In this document: piece after piece, positions 8,308 through 16,780 of the stretch | How the letters are laid out: the number at the start of each line of letters is the position of its first letter | Numbering within the stretch: position 1 is the first letter of the stretch | DNA from: Rhodophyticola sp017644125 | Lineage (GTDB): Bacteria > Pseudomonadota > Alphaproteobacteria > Rhodobacterales > Rhodobacteraceae | Direction: 5' to 3' (one strand) | NCBI RefSeq assembly: GCF_042140125.1 | Contig: NZ_CP159473.1 | Length of the DNA: 64,000 nt | Program-made: the position numbers and the translations under genes | The notes under the pieces: model-generated | What the model was told of the DNA's origin: nothing | Seen by the model: the letters and a program-made list of their open reading frames with translations, nothing else | Databases searched by the model: none

Positions 8308-8982
8308 TCAGCCGTGCGGCGCGCGCCAGCCGGCGGCTTCCGCCTCGGCCACGGAGCAGAACCAGCGTTCGCCCGCGGCCGCATCGATTCGCGTGGCGGC
8401 ATAGGAGCGGCTGCCCGGCAGATGGTAGATCCGCCCGCTGTCCGAAATGTTGCCCTTTATCAGGCAGCCGCCGGTGCCGGCAGGTGGCGGATCCTGAGCC
8501 TGCTGCGCCGCCCGATGGGCCGCCGGGTCGGCCCAGAGACCGGCCCAGAGCCCGCGCTGCGCCCGCTGCGCCCTCTGTTCCTGCGGCACGTAGTCGACCG
8601 AATAGCGGCGATAGGCCCGGGCCATGCCGGTGCCGACCAACCACGCGCCCAGATCGCCGGACGCGGGCGCGGCGCAGCGCGCGATCAGGCGATCGTAGCG
8701 GTCGGTCCGCGCGCCGGTGCAGGTGATCCGCGCGCCCGCGATCTGCGCATCCAGCCGGGCGGCGACCCAGTCGCCGCAGGGCCAGAGCCCGCCATCGCTG
8801 CGCGCGCAGGGCTGGTCGCGTTCCGGCGCGTCGATCCCGAACAGCCGGACGGTCACGCCCGCCACCTCCAGCGTGTCGCCGTCGATGACCCGGGCGGGCC
8901 CGCTCACCTCCCGCGCGGCGGCGCCGGACACCGCCCAGAGGAGGAGTGCCGTGGCGCAAACAAATCGTGAACGCAATCCCAT
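8308..8982 (-). CDS. thermonuclease (SNase-like) family protein, secreted
   Basis: A signal peptide (MGLRSRFVCATALLLWAVSG) precedes a staphylococcal-nuclease-like OB fold: RVIDGDTLEVAGVTVRLFGI (residues about 32-51), then DAPE and a catalytic-type arginine/glutamate region. The C-terminal third, with two cysteines (CLIKGN, WFCSVAEAEAAGW), resembles the excalibur-like tail found on such nucleases, which may bind calcium or form a disulfide. The ATG at 8982 was preferred to an upstream TTG. It probably acts in the periplasm or outside the cell. Confidence 0.85.
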   Translation of the reverse strand: MGLRSRFVCATALLLWAVSGAAAREVSGPARVIDGDTLEVAGVTVRLFGIDAPERDQPCARSDGGLWPCGDWVAARLDAQIAGARITCTGARTDRYDRLIARCAAPASGDLGAWLVGTGMARAYRRYSVDYVPQEQRAQRAQRGLWAGLWADPAAHRAAQQAQDPPPAGTGGCLIKGNISDSGRIYHLPGSRSYAATRIDAAAGERWFCSVAEAEAAGWRAPHG

Positions 8983-9060
8983 GTCCGAGAGGTCGCCCAA
9001 GCCGCGCCCGGCTTCAAGCGAAATCTTAACAAAGGGTTAATCCGGCGGCCGGTTCCGGCG

Positions 9061-9750
9061 CTATTCGGCCGCCGCCATGGGCAGGCCGCGCCACGCCTCA
9101 AGCACCGTGGCGACGCTCAGGATCGAGGCCCGGGCGAGGGTTTCGGCAAAGCCGCCCTCCGCGGCGAGCAGCCCCGGAAAGCCCAGGCAGGGGATGCCGA
9201 GCGTTTCCGCCGCCTCCGCCGCGACGGGCGTGTCGACGATGGCCACCACCTGTTCGGGCGCGAGCGACAATTCGTCCAGCGCAAGCTCCATCGCCTGCGG
9301 ATCGGGGGCCATGCGCTCCACGTCGCTGCGCAACACCGTCATGTCGAAGGGAATGCCGCCCCGCGCCCGGGCGGTGGCCTTCAGCAGGGCCTGAACCGGC
9401 GCCGCCTCGGACCGGCTGACAAGGGCGAGGGTCAGCCCGGCCCGGGCGGCCCAGCGCAGCACGCCATCCACCCCAGGCCGAAGCGGAATGCCCCCCGAGA
9501 GGCGTGCGGCGAACACCCGTTGATGGGTCGCGTCGAGCCGGGCGGCATCGACCGTCACGCGCAGGTGATCGGCGAAGCGCGCGGCCAGTTGCCTGTCGCC
9601 GCCGGGGCGCATCAGCTCCGCATAGGTATCCCAGGACCATTCCCAGGGCACGCCGTGGATGCGGAACGCGGCGTTCCACGCCGCGCGGTCGAGTTCGGCG
9701 CATTCCGCGAGGCTGCCGATCCCTCCGAAAATGACTGCTTTTGGTGTCAT
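9061..9750 (-). CDS. HAD-superfamily (CbbY-like) protein with degenerate active site
   Basis: At 229 aa it has the size and layout of a CbbY/Gph-like HAD phosphatase with a helical cap. The key motif I (hhhDxDGT) reads V-I-F-G-G-I-G-S at residues 6-13, so both catalytic aspartates are replaced by Gly and Ile. Motif III lacks the usual lysine (R-M-A-P-D-P), while the late motif keeps one Asp (IVDT). It is therefore probably not a normal phosphatase and may have a binding role. ATG at 9750 was chosen; the longer upstream reading has no ribosome binding site. Confidence 0.8.
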   Translation of the reverse strand: MTPKAVIFGGIGSLAECAELDRAAWNAAFRIHGVPWEWSWDTYAELMRPGGDRQLAARFADHLRVTVDAARLDATHQRVFAARLSGGIPLRPGVDGVLRWAARAGLTLALVSRSEAAPVQALLKATARARGGIPFDMTVLRSDVERMAPDPQAMELALDELSLAPEQVVAIVDTPVAAEAAETLGIPCLGFPGLLAAEGGFAETLARASILSVATVLEAWRGLPMAAAE

Positions 9751-9977
9751 GAAACGTCTCCTGCCGCGCTCATGGCACCCCCGGGACAGGCGGCGCGCAA
9801 CACCGCCGCCGCATTTGCCGCGCCGCAGCACACGCCATTGGTTCCGCAATGGGCGACGGCGACGGAGGCTGCCCAATTTCCGGGCAGGCTGGAAACCCGC
9901 CGGCGGTGCGGGCGCCCACCCGCGGGTCGCCTGCCCCGTCCGGGAACTGTCAAGTATTAACAAAGTGTTAACCGGGC

Positions 9978-10901
9978 TCAGGTCTTTGTCTGGGGAACCG
10001 ACGGGGTGACTGCGCGGCGGCGCAGGACGGCCTCTCTCCAGGTCATGAAACTGATCGCGGCGATGATCAGCCCGCCGCCCGTGATCACCCAGATATCCAC
10101 AGGCTCGGAGAAGACCAGCGCGCCGAGCGCGGTCGCCCAGACCAGTTGCAGAAAGGTGACCGGCTGGGTCACGGTGAGCGGCGCCGTGGCAAAGGCCAGC
10201 GTCATCGTGTAATGCCCGCCCGTGGCGAAGACGGCGACCAGAAACAGCCAGCCCAGTTGCTCCCATGTCACCGGCACCCAGACCGCCCATGCGAAGGGCG
10301 CCAGACAGATCGTGACCGTGATCGACAGCATGCCCACCACCACGGCCGCCTCCACCTCATCGGCCATGATCTTGGCGATCAGATAGCCGATGGCGAAGCT
10401 GGCCGCGGTGAACAGCATCGCGAAATGCCCGGGCCCCAGTTCGCGAAAGCCCGGGCGCAGGATGATCAGCGCGCCCAGAAGGGCGACAGCCACCGCAAGA
10501 ATGCGCCGGACCGCAAGACGCTCGCCCAGAAAGACGACCGCCAGCAGCGTCACGTAAACCGGGCTGAGATAGTTCATCGCCGTCACCTCGGCGATGGGGA
10601 TCTGGGTCATCGCGTAGAACCAGCAGATCACGCCGGCCGTGTGGGCCACGCCGCGGATGCCGAAGAGCCCGAGCGCCCGGGTGCTGAGCCGCGCGCGCAG
10701 GATCGGGCGGATCATCGGGATCAGGAACACCAGCCCCAGAACATAGCGCAGAAAGGCCGATTGCGCCGGCGGCACCTCATTGCCCACCACCTTCACGATG
10801 GCGGTGACCGCAACGAAACAGGCCCCGGTGACCAACATCCAGAACACGCCCATCAAGGGGCGGGCGGCAGGTTTTTCAGGGGTTTGGACGGCATCGGCCA
10901 T
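9978..10901 (-). CDS. DMT-superfamily (EamA) permease
   Basis: The 307-aa inner-membrane protein has about ten membrane segments and two EamA repeats (residues about 15-145 and 160-290). The signature MNYLSPVYVTLLAVVFLGER is present in the first repeat. It exports or imports an unknown metabolite. The ATG at 10901 is chosen because the hydrophobic first helix follows it closely; an in-frame ATG 36 nt upstream is possible. It is 42 bp downstream of the LysE-type exporter gene on the same strand, so likely co-transcribed. Confidence 0.9.
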   Translation of the reverse strand: MADAVQTPEKPAARPLMGVFWMLVTGACFVAVTAIVKVVGNEVPPAQSAFLRYVLGLVFLIPMIRPILRARLSTRALGLFGIRGVAHTAGVICWFYAMTQIPIAEVTAMNYLSPVYVTLLAVVFLGERLAVRRILAVAVALLGALIILRPGFRELGPGHFAMLFTAASFAIGYLIAKIMADEVEAAVVVGMLSITVTICLAPFAWAVWVPVTWEQLGWLFLVAVFATGGHYTMTLAFATAPLTVTQPVTFLQLVWATALGALVFSEPVDIWVITGGGLIIAAISFMTWREAVLRRRAVTPSVPQTKT

Positions 10902-10943
10902 GGGCCCCAAAGAACCCCATCGGCGGGCGGGCCGCAAGCGGGC

Positions 10944-11549
10944 TCAGAGCAGAAAGATCAGTTTCGCCGCAATCGCCCACATCACCAGCCCGACCAGCAG
11001 ATCGAGGATCTGCCACGCGCGGGGCCGGGCGAAGAACGGCGCCAGAAGCCGCGCGCCATAGCCCAGCCCGAAGAAGAACACGAAGCTGGAGGCGACGGCC
11101 CCCGCCCCGAACCAGGCGGCCCCATCGCCGTACTGGGTGGAGACCGAGCCCAGAAGCATCACCGTGTCGAGATAGACATGCGGGTTCAGCCATGTCAGCG
11201 CTAGACAGGTCAGCACCGTCGCGCGCAGGCTGCCCGCGCCGCTGCGCCCCGCCTGCAACGCATCGGCCCCGCGCCACGCGGCCAGAAAGGCGCGGGCGCC
11301 GTAGACGATCAGAAAGGCCGCGCCGCCATAGCGGAAGGCGGGCGCCAGCCACGGCAGTGCCTCGGCCACCGCCGCGAAGGAGGTGACGCCGAGCGTGATC
11401 AGCACCGCATCGGACAGCGCACAGGTCAGGCAGACGGCGAAGACATGGGCCCGGCGCAGCCCCTGCCGGAGCACGAAGGCGTTCTGCGCCCCGATGGCGA
11501 GGATCAGGCTGAAGCCAAGGGCAAATCCGGGAAAAAAGGCGGCGGTCAT
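10944..11549 (-). CDS. LysE/ArgO-family amino acid exporter
   Basis: The 201-aa protein has about six membrane segments. The LysE/ArgO signature GAQNAFVLRQGLRRAHV (residues about 20-36) and the conserved NPHVYLDT stretch (about 122-129) are present. It exports basic amino acids such as arginine or lysine from the cytoplasm. It is divergent from a LysR-type gene of the ArgP/LysG family with a 92-bp gap, the standard exporter-activator arrangement, so induction by its own substrate is likely. Confidence 0.92.
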   Translation of the reverse strand: MTAAFFPGFALGFSLILAIGAQNAFVLRQGLRRAHVFAVCLTCALSDAVLITLGVTSFAAVAEALPWLAPAFRYGGAAFLIVYGARAFLAAWRGADALQAGRSGAGSLRATVLTCLALTWLNPHVYLDTVMLLGSVSTQYGDGAAWFGAGAVASSFVFFFGLGYGARLLAPFFARPRAWQILDLLVGLVMWAIAAKLIFLL

Positions 11550-11641
11550 TCAAAGGCGCTTTCTCTTGGCAACCCGCCCCGGTTAGGCCATAGGGTTCCA
11601 TAAGACCAGTTACGTTTTCTGCACCCGCATTAGAGTCGCGA

Positions 11642-12532
11642 ATGATAGACACCCACGCCCTGATGGCGCTTTCCGCCGTGCTGCGCAGCGGCTCCTTCGA
11701 CGGGGCGGCGGCGCAGCTGAACATCACCCAGTCGGCGGTATCCCAGCGGGTGAAGGCACTGGAGGAGAAGCTGGGCACGGTTCTGGTGCGCCGGACCCGG
11801 CCCGCCAGCGCCACCCCCGCGGGCGCGCGGCTGCTGCGCCATGCGGAGGAGGTGGGGTTGCTGGAAAAAACCCTTGCCGCGGATCTGGGGGGGCTGCTGC
11901 CCGACCCGGCTACGCCGCTGCGTCTGGCGGTGAATGCCGACAGCCTTGCGACATGGGCCCTGCCGGCGCTGGCTGCGGTGCCGGGGTATCTCTATCATCT
12001 GGAGATCGACGATCAGGACCATTCGGCGGACTGGCTGAAACGCGGGGCGGTCTCGGCGGCGGTGACGGCGGGCAACGTGCCGGTGCCGGGCTGCGACGTG
12101 TTCCCGCTGGGGGCGCTGCGCTACATCGCGACCTGCGCGCCGGGCTTCGCCGAAACCTGGTTCGCCGACGGCGTCACCGCCAAGGCGCTGGCCGAGGCCC
12201 CGGCGCTGACCTTCAACCCCAAGGACCGGCTGCAACAGCGCTGGGCCGAGCAGGTGACGGGGGAGAAGGTGGCGCTTCCCACCCATTTTTTCGCGTCGAG
12301 CCACGGCTTCGTCGAGGCGGCGAAGCTGGGCATCGGCTGGGGCCTGAACCCCGAAAGCCTTGTGGAGGAGGCGCTGGCCGATGGATCGCTGGTGCCGCTT
12401 GGGCCCGATCAGGTGTTCGACGTGGCGCTGAGCTGGCAGGTGCCGCGGCAGATGGCCAACGCGCTGAGGCCGCTGACCCGGGCCATCCGGAAGGCCGCGG
12501 CGGACCGGCTGCATCCGGTGATCGCCGACTGA
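11642..12532 (+). CDS. argP: LysR-family regulator, ArgP/LysG type
   Basis: The 296-aa protein has an N-terminal winged helix (residues 4-62; LRSGSFDGAAAQLNITQSAV then SQRVKALEEKLG) and a periplasmic-binding-like effector domain. ArgP/LysG proteins activate the exporter gene argO/lysE in response to arginine or lysine. The divergent position next to the LysE/ArgO gene supports this assignment over other LysR types. The start ATG at 11642 leaves 92 bp for a shared promoter and operator. Confidence 0.9.
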   Translation: MIDTHALMALSAVLRSGSFDGAAAQLNITQSAVSQRVKALEEKLGTVLVRRTRPASATPAGARLLRHAEEVGLLEKTLAADLGGLLPDPATPLRLAVNADSLATWALPALAAVPGYLYHLEIDDQDHSADWLKRGAVSAAVTAGNVPVPGCDVFPLGALRYIATCAPGFAETWFADGVTAKALAEAPALTFNPKDRLQQRWAEQVTGEKVALPTHFFASSHGFVEAAKLGIGWGLNPESLVEEALADGSLVPLGPDQVFDVALSWQVPRQMANALRPLTRAIRKAAADRLHPVIAD

Positions 12533-12574
12533 CGAGGTCCGCGCTGCACGCTCCACCGGGGGCGGGCGCGGCGG

Positions 12575-13315
12575 CTAGAGCTGCTCCATGATCTCGTCGG
12601 AGATCTCGAAATTCGCGGTCACGCTCTGGATGTCGTCATCATCCTCCAGCGCCTCGATCAGCTTCACCAGCTTCTGCGCGCCATCCAGATCCAGCTCGGT
12701 CGTGGTGGTGGGCCGCCAGACCAGCTTGGTCGACTCGCTTTCGCCCAGTTCCGCCTCCAGCGCGGTCGAAACCTCGTTCAGATCGGTATCGGCGCACCAG
12801 ATCACATGCCCGTCCTCGGAGCTTTCCACATCCTCGGCGCCCGCCTCGATCGCGGCCATCATCACCGTATCCGCGTCGCCCGCATCGGCCGGGTAGCTGA
12901 CCTGCCCCTTGCGGTCGAACATGAACGCGACCGATCCGGTTTCCCCCAGATTTCCGCCATGTTTTCCGAAGGTCGACCGCACCGTGGAGGCGGTGCGGTT
13001 GCGGTTGTCGGTCATCGCCTCCACGATCACCGCGACACCGCTCGGCCCATAGCCTTCATAGCGGATCTCGTCGTAATTCTCCGCATCCCCGCCCAGCGAT
13101 TTCTTGATCGCGCGGTCGATCACGTCCTTCGGCACAGATTGGGATTTCGCCTCCTTCACCGCAAGCCGCAGGCGCGGGTTCTTGTCCGGGTCCGGGTCGC
13201 CCATCTTGGCGGCCACGGTGATTTCCTTGGCGAGTTTGGAAAACAGCTTGGAGCGAACCGCATCCTGACGCCCCTTGCGGTGCTGAATATTCGCCCATTT
13301 CGAATGGCCCGCCAT
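12575..13315 (-). CDS. YebC/PmpR family protein
   Basis: The 246-aa protein starts MAGHSKWANIQHRKGRQDA, the hallmark of the family, and keeps the three-domain layout (KNPRLRLAVKEAKSQSVPKD, YEGYGPSGVAVIVEAMTDNR, and the acidic C-terminus). Family members are annotated as transcription regulators, and recent work links some to translation of proline-rich stretches. It is convergent with the argP-like gene, 42 bp apart, with no clear terminator between. The TAG stop is at 12575. Confidence 0.95.
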   Translation of the reverse strand: MAGHSKWANIQHRKGRQDAVRSKLFSKLAKEITVAAKMGDPDPDKNPRLRLAVKEAKSQSVPKDVIDRAIKKSLGGDAENYDEIRYEGYGPSGVAVIVEAMTDNRNRTASTVRSTFGKHGGNLGETGSVAFMFDRKGQVSYPADAGDADTVMMAAIEAGAEDVESSEDGHVIWCADTDLNEVSTALEAELGESESTKLVWRPTTTTELDLDGAQKLVKLIEALEDDDDIQSVTANFEISDEIMEQL

Positions 13316-13495
13316 CGGTATTCCTCGTGCAAAATTCTCGGCAGCCCCGTCTATACGGCAGGCCATGGCGGCGGGGCAATCCCCCGATGACGCGGGCGCA
13401 CCATGCACGCCGCCGGATTGCCGGGAAATGCCGTTTTCAAATCCCGCACGGGCCGCAAGACCTGCTATTCTGGCTGGCAAGGGGAGGCGTCCGCC

Positions 13496-14239
13496 ATGAT
13501 GATCTATCCGATGATCGAGTTGCAGAACGGCCGCTGCGTGAGCCTCTACCGGGGCCGGCTGGAGGAGCCGCAGATCTGGCATGTGGACCCGGTGGCCAAG
13601 GCCCAGAGCTTTGCGCGGGCCGGGGCGGAGTGGCTCCATCTGACCGATTTCGACCGGGTCGCCGGAGACACCGGGAACCGCGATCTGGTGCTGGAGATCA
13701 TCCGCAGCGTCGGCATTCCGGTGCAGTTCGGCGGCGGTTTGCGCTCGTTCGACGCGATCGCGGACTGGATCGACATGGGCGCGGGCCGGGTGGTGGTAGG
13801 CACGCTGGCGGCCACCAGCCCCGATATCGTGAAACAGGCCGCGCGGCGCTACCCCGACCAGATCGTGATCGCGCTGGACGTCTTCCAGGGCAAGGTGATG
13901 ACCGAAGGCTGGCGCCGGACAAGCGCGATCACGCCGGAGGCGTTTCTGTCGGCCTATGAGACCGATCCGCTGGCGGCGATCATCGTCACCGATATCGACG
14001 CCGATGTGCAGGACAGCGACGGCTCGCTGGCGCTGGTCACGCGGCTGGCCGATATCGCGCGCGCGCCGGTGATCGCGCGGGGCCTGTCGCGCAGCCTTGA
14101 CGATATCGCGCGGCTGAAATTCGTGCCCCATGTCTCGGGCGCGCTGGTCGGGCGGGCGCTTTTCGACCGCTCGGTCGATCTGGCCGAGGCGCTGGCGGTG
14201 GCGCGCGCCGTGCGCGGCCCGACGCCCGAGTTCATCTGA
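13496..14239 (+). CDS. HisA-like TIM-barrel isomerase paralogue
   Basis: The 247-aa protein is homologous to HisA, the phosphoribosylformimino-AICAR-P isomerase of histidine synthesis. It has the phosphate-binding loops VQFGGGLRSFD and VVVGTLAA. It stands alone, without hisBHF neighbours. The first catalytic acid, normally Asp near residue 8, is Glu here (M-I-E-L), while the second Asp (residue 128, IALDV) is kept. It may be a paralogue with an altered substrate rather than the housekeeping HisA. The start at 13496 is the first ATG adjoining the conserved domain. Confidence 0.85.
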   Translation: MMIYPMIELQNGRCVSLYRGRLEEPQIWHVDPVAKAQSFARAGAEWLHLTDFDRVAGDTGNRDLVLEIIRSVGIPVQFGGGLRSFDAIADWIDMGAGRVVVGTLAATSPDIVKQAARRYPDQIVIALDVFQGKVMTEGWRRTSAITPEAFLSAYETDPLAAIIVTDIDADVQDSDGSLALVTRLADIARAPVIARGLSRSLDDIARLKFVPHVSGALVGRALFDRSVDLAEALAVARAVRGPTPEFI

Positions 14240-14327
14240 CGGGCAAATCCATCGGACGGCGAATTTATCCGGCATCGGGCACGTTTGGCGGTTTGCACGC
14301 CCCGAGCTTCGCCATAAGACTTGCCCT

Positions 14328-16103
14328 ATGACCACGGACCAGATCATCCTATTCACCCTTTTCGGCGCGGTCTTCGCATTGCTGCTCTGGGGGCGGTTCC
14401 GGTACGATCTGGTGGCGTTTTCCGCGCTGATGGCCGGGGTCCTGCTGGGGGTCGTGCCCGTGGATGCGGCATTTGCCGGGTTCGGCCATCCCGCGACGCT
14501 TGTCGTCGCACTGGTTCTTGTGGTTTCGGCCGGGCTCGTGCGGTCGGGCGCAGTGTTCCTGATCACCCGCACGCTTGTGGATGCCACACGCTCCCTCAAG
14601 ACGCATATCGTGATCATGGGCGGGATCGGCGGCGTTCTTTCGGCCTTCATGAACAATGTCGCGGCGCTGGCGCTGCTGATGCCGGTGGATATCGCCACCG
14701 CGCGCAAGGCCGGGCGCAGCCCCGGCGTGTCGCTGATGCCGCTCAGCTTCGCCACGATTCTGGGCGGGATGGTCACGCTGATCGGCACACCGCCCAACAT
14801 CATCATCGCCACGATCCGGCAGGATGCGCTGGGCGAGCCGTTCAGGATGTTCGATTTCGCGCCGGTGGGCGGGATCGCGGCCATCGCCGGGCTGCTTTTC
14901 ATCGCGCTGATCGGCTGGCGGCTGATCCCGGCCCGCGACAGCGGCGTCGGCGGCGACCGCATGGGCGAACTGGCGCCCTATCTCGCCGAGCTGATCATTC
15001 CGGCCGAGAACAAGCTGGTCGGCACCCGGCTGCGTGAGCTGCTGGACCCGGCGGAAAAGGCCGATGTGGCCATTCTGGGCCTGATGCGGGGCGGCAAGCG
15101 GCGGTTCGGGACCGGGCGCAACCTTGAGATCAAACCCGATGACGTGCTGGTGCTGGAGGCCACGCCCGAGGCGCTGGACGAATTCCGGACCGCCTTTTCG
15201 CTGGCCATCGTGCCGGCCGACAACCCGGCGGCGGATGCCATCGGCGAGGGGGTCAGCCTGATCGAGATGGTCGTTCCCGAAAGCTCCCGGATCGCCGCGC
15301 GCACCGCTGAATCTCTGGGCCTCTCCTGGCGCAAGCGCACGGTCCTGATGGGCATCGCGCGTCAGGGCAAGCGGATCACCAGCCATCTGCGCAAGACCGT
15401 GGTGGAGCCCGGCGATATCCTGCTGCTGCTGGCCCCATCCGACACCACCGATGACGTGGTGGACTGGCTGGGCGGGCTGGCGCTGGCCGATCGCGGGCTG
15501 AACGTGACCCGGGACAGCAAGACCTGGCTTGCCATCGGGCTTTTCGGGGCCGCGGTTCTGGCGGCGTCGCTGGGGCTGGTCTATCTGCCGGTCGCGCTGG
15601 GGGTCGTGGTGGTGGGCTATGTGCTGACCCGGATCCTGCCGCTGTCGGAGATCTACGATCATATCGAATGGCCGGTCGTGGTGCTGCTCGGCTCGATGAT
15701 CCCGCTTGGCGCGGCGCTGGACACCTCCGGCGGCACGGAGCTGATCGCGGGCGCCCTCGTGGCGCTGACCGACGGGCTGCCGGCCTGGATGATCCTGACG
15801 GTGCTGATGGTCGTCACGATGACGCTCAGCGATATCCTGAACAACACCGCCACCACGATCGTCGCGGCGCCCGTGGGCATCCAGATGGCCCAGACGCTGG
15901 ACGTTTCGCCCGACCCGTTCCTGATGGCGGTCGCGATCGCCGCATCCTCGGCCTTCCTGACGCCCATCGGGCACAAGAACAACACGCTGATCCTGGGGCC
16001 CGGCGGCTACGGCTTCGGCGATTACTGGCGCATGGGCCTGCCGCTGGAGATCATCATCGTGGCGGTTTCGATCCCCGCCATTCTGGTGTTCTGGCCGCTC
16101 TAG
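14328..16103 (+). CDS. SLC13-family permease with two RCK (TrkA-C) domains
   Basis: The 591-aa inner-membrane transporter has an N-terminal membrane block (about residues 5-200), two cytoplasmic TrkA-C-type domains (about 205-385), and a C-terminal membrane block. SLC13 motifs are LIGTPPNIIIA and LTPIGHKNN, the two substrate/Na+ loops. The family moves dicarboxylates or sulfate, often with sodium. A similar gene follows on the other strand at 16781-18559, with a long inverted repeat between. Confidence 0.88.
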   Translation: MTTDQIILFTLFGAVFALLLWGRFRYDLVAFSALMAGVLLGVVPVDAAFAGFGHPATLVVALVLVVSAGLVRSGAVFLITRTLVDATRSLKTHIVIMGGIGGVLSAFMNNVAALALLMPVDIATARKAGRSPGVSLMPLSFATILGGMVTLIGTPPNIIIATIRQDALGEPFRMFDFAPVGGIAAIAGLLFIALIGWRLIPARDSGVGGDRMGELAPYLAELIIPAENKLVGTRLRELLDPAEKADVAILGLMRGGKRRFGTGRNLEIKPDDVLVLEATPEALDEFRTAFSLAIVPADNPAADAIGEGVSLIEMVVPESSRIAARTAESLGLSWRKRTVLMGIARQGKRITSHLRKTVVEPGDILLLLAPSDTTDDVVDWLGGLALADRGLNVTRDSKTWLAIGLFGAAVLAASLGLVYLPVALGVVVVGYVLTRILPLSEIYDHIEWPVVVLLGSMIPLGAALDTSGGTELIAGALVALTDGLPAWMILTVLMVVTMTLSDILNNTATTIVAAPVGIQMAQTLDVSPDPFLMAVAIAASSAFLTPIGHKNNTLILGPGGYGFGDYWRMGLPLEIIIVAVSIPAILVFWPL

Positions 16104-16118
16104 GTCGCACGTTTCCCG

Positions 16119-16218
16119 CTTCTTCTGGGTCGAAATACCGCCGCCGGAGGCATCTTGTCTTTTCTGGCGCAACGGAGACTTCAATGCCTCCGGCGGCGGT
16201 ATTTTTGACCAGAAGAAG
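16119..16218. terminator. long inverted repeat, bidirectional terminator/REP-like element
   Basis: Arms 16133-16153 and 16184-16204 are perfect 21-nt complements with core CCGCCGCCGGAGG. The pairing continues imperfectly outward (CTTCTTCTGGGTCG against TTGACCAGAAGAAG) to about 35 bp, with a 30-nt loop. A short U-run follows the second arm. It lies after the + strand SLC13 gene. I recall similar elements as common in Rhodobacterales genomes. The rest of 16104-16389 shows no gene. Confidence 0.75.
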
Positions 16219-16389
16219 GGCCCTTTACGCTTTGCTAACCGGAATCACCGAGGCTCTCCGGGCGGTACAGGCTGCGGAGCCGATGACCGCACCAGGAGAA
16301 GGCGCCCGGGAAAACCGGAATTGGTTTGACCGGGTGCCCGACCTGTTTCGGTTTCGGGTTTCCGGGTTTCAGTCTTCCGGCTTTCAGTT

Positions 16390-16761
16390 TTACGGCAGCG
16401 GCGGGGGCGAGGCGAAGGTGCGCGTCCGGCCGGTGCCGTCGGTGATGGTGACCGTGGCGAGCGGCGCGATGACATCCGGGCCGCCGAGGGCGGTGAAGAT
16501 CTCCTCCAGCACATAGCGGACCGGGTTGGTGCGATCGTCGATCTCCACCGTGTAGGCATAGGCGGTGGGGCAGCCTTGCAGCCGGCCGGACCAGCCGGCC
16601 GCGGCGCCCGGGGGCGCGGTGTCGGTGCAGGTCGTCCCGTTCGACATGGGCACGGTGATGGTCGTGTCGGTCAGCGATACCGAGAGCGGGCGCGGCGGCC
16701 CGACGGTGCAGGCGACCAGCGCGAGGGCGGCGGCGGTTGTGAGGATCAGGGCGCGGGGCAT
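16390..16761 (-). CDS. lipoprotein, 123 aa
   Basis: The signal MPRALILTTAAALALVAC contains lipobox LVAC, Cys at residue 18. The mature part is short, beta-rich in look, with two further cysteines (residues about 43 and 61) that could pair. The start at 16761 is chosen for the signal peptide; a longer reading from 16821 has no RBS. It is 19 bp downstream of the minus-strand SLC13 gene and probably in its operon. Function is unknown. Confidence 0.7.
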   Translation of the reverse strand: MPRALILTTAAALALVACTVGPPRPLSVSLTDTTITVPMSNGTTCTDTAPPGAAAGWSGRLQGCPTAYAYTVEIDDRTNPVRYVLEEIFTALGGPDVIAPLATVTITDGTGRTRTFASPPPLP

Positions 16762-16780
16762 GGGGGAATGTCCTTGTGGG

